Below, piece by piece: positions 56,127 through 64,000 of a stretch of 64,000 nucleotides of DNA (its first letter is position 1; each line of letters begins with the position of its first letter). A model generated the notes under the pieces. The model saw only the letters and a list, made by a program, of their open reading frames with translations, ran no database searches and was not told the DNA's origin. This DNA comes from Dipteris shenzhenensis (lineage: Eukaryota > Polypodiophyta > Polypodiopsida > Gleicheniales): assembly GCA_047967505.1 (NCBI GenBank), contig CM106540.1; one strand, given 5' to 3'. Position numbers and translations under genes: made by a program.

Positions 56127-57830
56127 GGGATTATGTCGCACGTCCAACGAGTACGAAAACCCTCATAGGAGGAGACATCATGATCTCTATTCTCCAGAGG
56201 ACTTTGATTCCCCTCAGGTGACACCTCAGGGGCCTGGCACTATGACTACCCCTAGCCTGACTTCTCTCGGATGTAGCACAGATGACCGATGCGGAGGCAA
56301 CGAGATTCTTCTCTCTGCTATCCCAAAGGACCTCAGTAAATCCCTCTCCTACACCGACGATTGGACCTACTGTCTAGCCATCCCCTCAAGCCCCTTCGAC
56401 TAAGGGGTCATCACCTAGGCCCCGAGGGGGCCACTAGGGTTTATCGTATGGTACCACATGAGTGTAAGGGAGGGGGGTTATATAAGGGAAGGAAGGTACA
56501 TTTTATAAGGTAAGGTCCCATAAATAGGGGTAGATAAGGGAAATTTTCGTATATTTATTGCACGCAGGTGACGTCTCCTTATTACTACTAGTGAATCCCC
56601 CATGACCTAGGCGTGCCCTGCGTAAGGGAAGTAAGAGTAGGAGGGGTTGCTTATGTTGTGCTAACTCGGGAGATGTAGATGAGTCAGCACACTCACACCC
56701 CTACAGGTCTCCACTTGGTCCTGAGACCTAGTACCAGTCAGGTCCCTTGCCCTCTCCTACTCTCACTGCTACTCCTCGCTCCGAAAGCACTCGTAGTAAC
56801 ACCACTCACTCTCACTCTGCCACTACCATGAGTCCTCCTTACCCGGTTGAGGACCTCTCCTATGAAATCACGGTTGCTGGAGAGATAATACAAGATAAAA
56901 GGGGCAAAGCAGTGATGCCCACCATGAGGCAATTAATGAGCCACCACTTCAAGAGCGGCATAGCTACTGATTGGTGGTACCAAGATGACCAAAAGAAACA
57001 AGCAATCATTGATGAATTGAAAAGACAATACTCAAACCCCTCAAATTTGGAGTTCAATGAGAATTACATGCAAGAGCACATGGGTTTGGTTTTGAAGCAT
57101 TGTAGGTCAACCTTGCATACTTCCATCGCAAAGGGGAGGGCTAAACCCAGCTGGGCAGACAAAGTTGATTGGAATTTTTTCAAGAATCAGAACAGGGACC
57201 ATCCCGAAATGTTCAAGGGTCAGAGGAGGGCTGTGAGGAGATGGCTGACTCCGTAGGTACTTCCCACTTTGGTGCAGGCAGACGGTTGGCGTTTGAGGTA
57301 ACCGGGGTAAGTCTACTTCTTCTCATTCAATGTATTGTTCTATTTTGTTTTACTACATATTGCATACACTTTATCTAACTCTCATAACTTAGATCCACAG
57401 CAAGCTACGAGGGGTTGCCTTCCTATAGACTCAGAGAAGAGATACACGTTTCACATAGGAACAAAGCCATGGTTTATTGAGAAGGAGGCAATGGGGGCGA
57501 CGATCGATCAGGCTAAGGTGGCTGCTCACATGGTATAAGTCTACTCCTACTTGTAATCTCACTTTTTAAACTATTTTATTCTTTAAGTTCCAATCTAATT
57601 TCCAATTAATATGGTTTTACTCTTAGAGTGCAAGCTCGAACGTCCCATCAGTGGAGGTGAGCGATGATGATGATGAGGGATTAGGCTTATACGGCTTTGA
57701 CGAGGGCCAGGGATCATCAAGCGCAGTAGCTCACGAGAGCCACGGATTAGGTGCAGTAGCTCACGAGGGCTAAGACGAGGAGGAGGAGCATGATGACGAT
57801 TCGGATGAACAGTAGTAGTAGTAGTAGTAG
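56127..57830 (+). pseudogene. CACTA ORF1-type gene (several exons)
   Basis: A 5' piece begins MGLCRTSNEYENPHRRRHHD (56127-56403). A longer frame lies at 56747-57256 (PVEDLSYEITVAGEIIQDKR, MRQLMSHHFKSGIATDWWYQ, RQYSNPSNLEFNENYM, KPSWADKVDWNFFK). Next is a piece with TSHFGAGRRLAFEVTG/GTAAGTC (about 57260-57309). An exon with RYTFHIGTKPWFIEKEAMGA (about 57440-57535) precedes an acidic tail (57650-57810) ending in an AGT run. WSHHF-like, DW and HFGAG features suggest the Ptta/En-Spm second protein. It lies between foreign sequence and a CACTA 3' end on the same strand, which supports this. Exon joins are only inferred. Confidence 0.5.
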
Positions 57831-57864
57831 TATTAGTAATAGTTTGCATATACTTTGCCATGTA

Positions 57865-58111
57865 CTCGAGGGGGTCACTCATCATATGTAACCCTATCAC
57901 GTGAGTTCAACAGAAGGATATTTTTTATTTCTAAAATTTACAGAAATAAATATACATAAGGGACTTTTTAAAATAGTTTTGGAAAAAATTTACAGATTTG
58001 TATAGAAAAGGGGTACATTTTATTAATGAAAAAATTTACAGATAAGGGATTTTAAATATAGGCCTTAAACGCACGTGATATGGAGGGTTTATACATAGTG
58101 ACCCCCCTGAG
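57865..58111 (+). mobile_element. 247-bp MITE, copy 3
   Basis: Exactly 247 bp, termini CTCGAGGGGGTCACT and AGTGACCCCCCTGAG, with the 8-bp duplication GCCATGTA at 57857-57864 and 58112-58119. It carries about nine to ten substitutions relative to copies 1 and 2 (near 96% identity), so it is an older insertion. It lies just downstream of the CACTA ORF1-type gene. Confidence 0.93.
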
Positions 58112-58319
58112 GCCATGTATATGCTTTTGCATATTGGCTCGTTTGAGCGATTTTGTATCACCCTTTTCAAAAGGGTAATTTTGTAACAAACAATGTTGTA
58201 TATATTCGACATGTATATGTTTTTGTTGCTCGGTTCATTTGAACGATTTTATATCACCATTTCCACAAGGAAAATTCTTTTGTAATTACTAAATAAAAAA
58301 CATTAGTGGGGTAGAACAG

Positions 58320-58600
58320 GGCTTGTTGTGGCTTTGTTTAGCCCCACTAATTTTTTTTAAAGCTTTTGTTAATCGTCGCTATATAGCGATGTTTAACAAT
58401 GTCGCTATATAGCGACGATTAACAGTGTTGCTATATAGCGACATTTACCAGTGTCACTATATAGCAACGCTTATATAGCGACTGTTCTTTTCCAATGCTT
58501 ATCGTGATGAAAATAGCGACCTTTATGCCTGTCAAAAAAAAACTTTTTAGTGTAAAAAAGGTCAGTATTTTCGTCGAAAAAGGACCTATGCCTTGTAGTG
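58320..58600 (+). mobile_element. CACTA 3' terminal region with palindromic subterminal repeats
   Basis: The end reads AGGACCTATGCCTTGTAGTG, whose reverse complement begins CACTACAAGGCATAGG, a CACTA-type terminus. Inside are four to five palindromes of TCGCTATATAGCGA form at about 58375, 58401, 58428, 58453 and 58472, about 27 bp apart, the usual arrangement of transposase-binding subterminal repeats. Immediately after 58600 TNP2 coding sequence of another element resumes, so this element is nested. The matching 5' terminus was not located. Confidence 0.75.
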
Positions 58601-59896
58601 CATGTTCTATTCTCACAAGCCAACTACATCTTATAGTGCATTTGGTGGATGAGATTGCTATATATGGCACTGTACATGCATGATGGTTGTTCTTCCTCAA
58701 GCGCTTCATGAAGACCTTGAAGGGTGTCATGAGGTAAAATGCATGGCCCGAAGGAAGCATGGCCGAGGGTTGGTTGGTACAAGAGTCACTTGTATATATT
58801 TTCGAGTTTCTTGTTGATGTGGATAGCTCTCTCCCATGACTATCAAGAGATGATGAAGCCCTAAGGATGACCTCTATTGTGCCTCAAGGGAAAGGACGGA
58901 ACAAATTAATCAACAAAGGCTTAATAATATCAACCTCTATTGCATGCTTAATAGTGATGTGATGAAAAGATGGGTGACAAGATATGAGGATGCAAAGGTA
59001 AGAAAACAAGGAGATTTAGGGACCTCTTTTGTACACACCACGGATCTCGTGTGCCATGTACCCTCAGCATCTAAGAGCACTTCCAAAGGATATTCATGTG
59101 GATTGGCTACTTGACAAAATGGAGAGAGTAGAGAGATACGAGAGGATGCATATCACAATGGAAGAATGTGAGTATGCTAGAGGATGCATGCAAAAGGTTG
59201 ATATATAGAATGTTATGCATAAGTTAGGATCTTTCAACAATTTAGATTGCTTTATTCAATTGAATTTGTCTTCGTGTAGTGTACTATGTTCAATGCTATA
59301 TGGTGTGAGGGCAAGCATTTTCAGACACAACGGATTGATGATAAGAGAAACACACAAGATTGCGGCATCATTGCTAGCTTTGAGGGAGCCAATGGAGCCA
59401 TGGATGATTATTGTGGCATAATCCAATATATTATTAAGCTTGAATTTCGATGCTTCTTTGTGTATGTTTTGGGTGTCAAGTGGTTTAAGGACGTGGTGGA
59501 AAGAGGCCCTAATGCAACAATCAAACGCCATGCAAGTGGCTTTGTAACTATTGACTCCACAAAGTTTTGGCAAAGCAAGAAGGGCAAATAGTACTACCGC
59601 AACAATGTGAACAGGTATTGTACACATATATTAAAATAATCACTTTTTAATATTTGATACCTTCAATGCAAGGAAAATAATATGATTGTATTTGTGTTTG
59701 AATTAGGTTGTCTATCAACCAATGGTTGATAATAATATGTGGTGGCATGTCATACCTATTACGCTATGTTCCAAAGTGATGTATAGTACATTTACTAATA
59801 TGGAGCATATGCAAGATGATCATGGCCATGGAGGTGATGATGATCATGATACAAGAGAGGAGGATGATCATGAGATAGGAGATACAGATATGTAGG
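58601..59896 (+). pseudogene. CACTA TNP2 transposase, 3' part (DUF4218/DUF4216-type)
   Basis: Starts at the CACTA end. VHLVDEIAIYGTVHA (58636-58680) is followed by LKRFMKTLKGVMR and AWPEGSMAEG, the DUF4218 signature of TNP2. After broken frames, an intact stretch at 59286-59591 reads MFNAIWCEGKHFQTQRIDDK, DCGIIASFEGANGAMDDYCG and VKWFKDVVERGPNATIK. WWHVIP and an Asp/His-rich tail follow, with a stop at 59896. It is the downstream half of the TNP2 gene whose upstream half is at 52.8-55.4 kb. Stops occur throughout. Confidence 0.78.
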
Positions 59897-60214
59897 CCAT
59901 TACCCATGAGGACGAGCCTACCATTGGTGATGTTGATTTTGATGAGCACATGAGTAGCACAAGTAGTGGGCTGAATGTATTTCATAGATCTCATTGAGGA
60001 TGAGATCGCCATCATTGATATTGGCAAAACTATTTTATATATTGTCTCATTCTCCTCACCTCACTTAATTTTTGTATATGTGGGTTTGCAAAAAAGCATT
60101 GATATTTTTATTAAAATTATGTGCTTTGGTAATCATGGGCAATGTTTGGAAGTAGTGATGCACATTTATCACCCGACAACAAAGTTTTACTCTCTGTATT
60201 CTCTGTTGCATGTT

Positions 60215-60388
60215 TATAAATGCATCTAAATATGCATCTAAAAGACAGTGTAAACGCGCTATTAGATGCATTAATAACTGTGCTATTAGATGCGCTAATA
60301 GACATGCCTATATTTTCACTATTCCATCTACACTTATAGATGCGCTTGCTATTTTGCACGTCTATCAGGCACATCTATAGTTGCTTTG
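60215..60388. repeat. CACTA-type subterminal repeat cluster 4
   Basis: Motifs such as GCATCTAAATATGCATC, GCGCTATTAGATGC, GCGCTAATAGAC, CTTATAGATGCGC and CACGTCTATCAGGC recur over about 170 bp, 320 bp after the TNP2 stop. This fits the 3' end of the same element that starts near 52.5 kb. Confidence 0.6.
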
Positions 60389-60682
60389 TCTTGTTGTGGC
60401 AAGGGTCTCGTTACTGAGGCTATAGACTCTTTTGCTGAATCATCCTAAGATTTGGCATAGTTTCTTGTCTTACTTGTGGATTCATTGCATGCTCTTAGAG
60501 TATGGGGAATGAAAGTGTGTGATACTATTATTAATGCAATCTATTATGTGCCTATGCAAAATTGTGTGAGTACACATGACTTGTCGACTAGGTAGGGACT
60601 AACTATATGCTTATTTGTGGGATTTCATAGGGCAACTAAAACTCAGTAATCCCTAGGTGGAAATTGATTAGGTCTACCTATA

Positions 60683-60785
60683 TGTGCAAAAGCATGCATA
60701 TGCTAGTGAGTGTGCATGGAACAATCTAGTTATGTGCAAAAATGTGCATATGCTGGTGAGTGCACATGTAAAAATCTAGTGCTAG
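60683..60785. repeat. Tandem duplication of about 50 bp
   Basis: TGTGCAAAA(G/A)(C/T)(A/G)TGCATATGCT(A/G)GTGAGTG is repeated with AATCTAGT at the end of both copies. The remainder of 60390-61080 shows no recognisable feature. Confidence 0.75.
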
Positions 60786-61084
60786 CTATTGAAGAATTGG
60801 GGTTCCCAAATCTTCATTATTGTTAGGATGGCTTGCATGTTGATATAGTAGCGCTTCAGTCAGCTACCATTTATGGTTGTGTTGAATTGGACTCCATCCA
60901 TCTTCCACCCAAATATATAATTTGTTGGATCAATCTCATATGAAGTGCTAAAAGTATTCATGCTAAATATGTACCTTATTTCAAAACTCCCAATTCGCTT
61001 GGCGTTGGCTTAAAATGCATACAGAATCCTTGCAACTGTAGACTTTTCACTTTAACCCCAATGTTTCTAGCAGCACAACTCCAA

Positions 61085-62175
61085 TGGGATATTCATTTTC
61101 TTGACTCGATAAGGTCCTTAACCTAGATATTTGAGTTTACCCTTGTAGAATCTGGCATTGTATAGCAAAACCAGGTCACCTTCCTTAATGTCTTTGGTTT
61201 TAAGGTTTTTTTCAAACCATGCCTTCCTTCTGTGTTTTTATGTTGTCATGGCATGGTAGTCGACTAATCTAGTCTTTGTATGCTTCTATAATTGATAGAG
61301 TCTTTCTTGCATGATCTCCTATGCATTCGTGTACTATTATGCATAAGATTGGTATTACAAATTCTAGTGGGACCACAACTTCAAGGACATACACCAATTG
61401 AAAAGGTGTATTCCCTATACTGACCTTGAGTGTGGTTTGGTATGCCCATAAGGCTGCATTTAGTTTCTCTACCCAATTAAAATGCTTGGACTACCTTGGT
61501 GAGGACAATGCATAATATTTTGTTGGTGGATTTGGCCGGTCCATTCCCTTTGGGGGTAGTAGGGTACCATAAAGCTAGGCAAGAGTTCTTGGATAACCTC
61601 ATTGACAAAATGTATGCCTCTATCCGGCACAATTTGCATGGGGCATTCAAATTGGGTGATCACATTCTCATATAAGAACCTTTCTATGCTTTTGAAATCT
61701 GTCTCTCTGACTGCTTTAGCTTCAGTCCATTTGGTAAAGTAATCAGTGGCCACAATGATGTATCGTGCATGTGTTCCCTTTACTACTGTATGGATGGGAC
61801 CCACAAAATCAATCCCCCATTTTTCAAATGGTTTTTGTGCAACAACTATTATTAGGGAATTGAAGTCCTTGTATTGTGGTTTAGTAGTTCGTTGGTATAC
61901 ATTACAACTTTTGACATATTCATAGGCATCTTCCCAAAGTGTTGGCCACTAGTAGTCTATGAGGAGGACTATTCTTGCTGTTGCTTCCCCTTGGAAGTGT
62001 CCTCCTACAGTGCCTTCATGGACATCACTGAGGATTTTCATGATCTCATGTGGCATTACACATCTCCTTAAAACTCGGTCCTTGCCCATCTGGTATAGCT
62101 GCCCTACAATAAGTTGATAAGGGATAGCTTTTAAAATTAGTTTTGTGGCATCCACTACTTTCATTTCAAGGGGTG
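61085..62175 (-). pseudogene. Gypsy integrase fragment, copy 2
   Basis: On the minus strand the zinc-binding region VLRRCVMPHEIMKILSDVHE..VGGHF is at about 62000-62090. The core follows: MGPIHTVVKGTHARYI, ATDYFTKWTEAKAVRETD and FECPMQIVPDRGIHF at 61469-61804. The C-terminal region with GPYRVKKM is at about 61.1 kb. It is collinear with 50.42-51.55 kb on the same strand but differs by many substitutions and small deletions. VSD in copy 1 is VPD here, altering the surroundings of a catalytic Asp. Confidence 0.88.
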
Positions 62176-62189
62176 GTCTTCTTGCATGG

Positions 62190-62840
62190 CCCCTATGTTA
62201 CCACAAGCTTTCAAGCTGCAAGAAAATGTGATAAACATTTGGAGAGGTAACTTCCAATTGCACCTGTTCAAAATGGTAAAGAGCTTCCTCATCAAGTCCA
62301 TGCTCAACATATCATGCAAGTAGTGCAGTCCATGAGACTACATCTTGAACTAGTAGCTTGTCAAACACTTTCTCATGCTTTTGTAAGATACCACATTTGG
62401 CATACATATCCACCAAGAATTTGGTAATAAAAATCTCTCTTTCCAACCCCTTTTTGGAAGTCTCATGATGTAATTTTTGGCCGTTCCTATGGCTCCTATC
62501 CTGCCACACAAGCTTTCAACCTACAAACAAATGTGCCAACATTTAGAGAGACACCCTCTGGTTGCATCTATTTGAAATAGTTTAATGCTTCCTCACCACA
62601 ATCATGCTTGAAATATCTTGATATCAATGCATTCCACCTACTCCAACTTGAATTCAAACACTTCTCTTGGCACATTTAGCATACATATCAACCAAGGTAC
62701 TACCAAAAGAAGCTATCTTTCAAACCTCTATCTAGCAATGTCAGCATATCCTCTGTGGCCTCTGTCTGCATCTTTCAAAGAGATGTACAAAATCAGGAGG
62801 GGTCAGTCAAGTAAATCAAGGATACAAACCTATAATGGAG
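62190..62840 (-). pseudogene. Pentatricopeptide-repeat (PPR) protein pseudogene
   Basis: The minus-strand frame at 62312-62509 reads KGLEREIFITKFLVDMYAKC, KVFDKLLVQDVVSWTALLA. It is followed, after one stop, by EHGLDEEALYHFEQVQLE and LKACGNIGAMQ (about 62200-62310). Upstream on the same strand (62520-62840) another broken set has WNALISRYFKHDCGEEALNY, LNVGTFVCRLKAC. These are repeats of plant organellar PPR proteins (GxEREIFxxxxLVDMYAKCG, VFDKMxxxDVVSWTALIxGY). In the family they bind organelle RNA. Stops, frameshifts and loss of most repeats make this a pseudogene, starting 15 bp from the Gypsy fragment. Confidence 0.8.
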
Positions 62841-62849
62841 CATCTTGAA

Positions 62850-64000
62850 TGTGTGTGACAAAGGACTGGCTAGATTTGATGGGAAAAAAGCAAGGGTGTG
62901 CTATAGTACGACAAATGACCGTGGCAACAATTAGGCAAAAAGTTCAACAAATGCAACCTATTGCATTCAAAATCACAAAAAGAGGAGGCATAACTTCTAG
63001 GAATATGATTCAAGAGAGAGCATGTAGGTCGTGTAGAGTGGATACACATGAAAATTATGATTCCTCTAGTTGGAAAGATCTCGTCCATGGTCTCGATGCA
63101 AAAAAAGCAATGAAAAGTACTAGATTCACAACGGTAAATTATTGAAATCATACCATGCACACAGTTAAAGGCAAAAGCATATTTGCAAAGTGATCTACTC
63201 ACCTTGTTCATGTCAAGTTTGGCATCGTTTTTGTGGCATCCTCTCCACACAAATTTTCTTGCACTGTCTCTTGTGTGACAGTTACAATAGCATTTGGATC
63301 CCTACTCTAAAAGCTTGCCAGATTGATAGTGGGAACTTCATGAGCTCTTCTTGGTTGGGCATCTTTGTTTGGGCCTGTAGCTAGACAAATGTGGGAGGTA
63401 TAGTGGGGGCATGGAGGAGGGGGGATGGGGATGGCTTAATCTATGCAATACCTAGGGCCTTGATGTTTGCAGATAGCAGAGTAAAGAGCAAGACAAATTT
63501 GAAGGTGGCAACAACGAGCAAGATCCCTAATGATGTTATACCTGTCATTGCTAATGCTGCCATGATATGGTCAGCATTGAGAGTAAAGATGAGGAGAGGA
63601 GATGATGCTAGCGAGTTAAGGAAGATGTAGAATGCTTGGTTTTGGCAGGATCATAGGGAGGACATCCTGAGGAGATAAGAGGAAAGGGGGAGGAGCGGGG
63701 GAGATTGAGGGGAAAGCAGATGAGATCAAGTCTTTGTCTTTGAAAAAGAGAGATCAAGCCTCAAAATATGGCGAATAATTGAGAGTTTGTGCAGGTGATG
63801 CATTTTTTGTAATTCCCTACAAATGTAGAATTCATAAGAAATGGGTAAAAGAAGTGACATGTGGCTCAGAGAGAAATAATTATTTCATTTTATGGCACAA
63901 TGCTACTTGCCTAAAGAGCCAATTGTGTGTTCAAAAAAGTGTGAGTTCTTGTCATTATATAGACCTCGTTACCAGATTTCTCATTTATATCCACCAGATG
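62850..64000. other. No recognisable gene
   Basis: Frames of 64-126 residues on both strands overlap without any motif. The sequence around 63390-63700 is purine-rich. Nothing further is supported. Confidence 0.5.

Overview
The window reads as nuclear DNA of a land plant with a large, repeat-rich, AT-rich genome. The evidence is plant-type transposons of many classes (Copia and Gypsy LTR elements with plant-type primer-binding sites, CACTA/TNP2, hAT with a BED finger and DUF659), a three-exon fragment of the plant-specific PAR1 family and a pentatricopeptide-repeat (PPR) pseudogene. No rRNA, tRNA, CRISPR or bacterial-type gene was found. The species cannot be named from the sequence. Almost every long reading frame is broken by stops or frameshifts.

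Layout. 1-4.92 kb: edge of a satellite array of about 160-bp monomers, organised locally as a 477-bp three-monomer higher-order repeat. 5.2-5.9 kb: PAR1-like gene, 5' incomplete. 6-15 kb: microsatellites, an endonuclease scrap of a Helentron, a hAT transposase pseudogene, a Helentron helicase fragment, a minus-strand CACTA TNP2 gene split by Gypsy pieces, and a degenerate telomere-like tract. 15.7-21.5 kb: a Copia element with a junction of internal end, LTR and internal start, whose gag is interrupted by a 247-bp MITE. 21.5-22.4 kb: Helentron Rep fragment. 22.4-36.5 kb: simple repeats, tandem duplications, unrecognised open frames and two large foldback elements. 36.5-42.8 kb: a near full-length but decayed Helentron (DUF6570, Rep with an HUH motif, Pif1-type helicase remnant, C-terminal AP-endonuclease) carrying a 729-bp solo LTR. 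43-47.5 kb: unrecognised frames, minisatellites and a tandem array of hairpins. 47.6-60.4 kb: nested CACTA elements containing two more copies of the MITE, a complete gag-only LTR element (TR-GAG type) and a Gypsy integrase fragment. 61-62.8 kb: a second Gypsy integrase fragment and a PPR pseudogene.

The strongest signals are: (i) a MITE family in three copies, each exactly 247 bp, each with a perfect 8-bp target duplication, two of them differing by one base; (ii) a plant Helentron with a fused AP-endonuclease domain and at least three further fragments of the same lineage; (iii) clean nested insertions with readable target duplications (solo LTR in the Helentron Rep, gag-only element in a TNP2 gene, MITEs in Copia and CACTA coding regions); (iv) a hairpin array at 46.65-47.46 kb that no standard class explains. 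Genome-scale searches were not possible; family assignments rest on motifs read directly from the translation.
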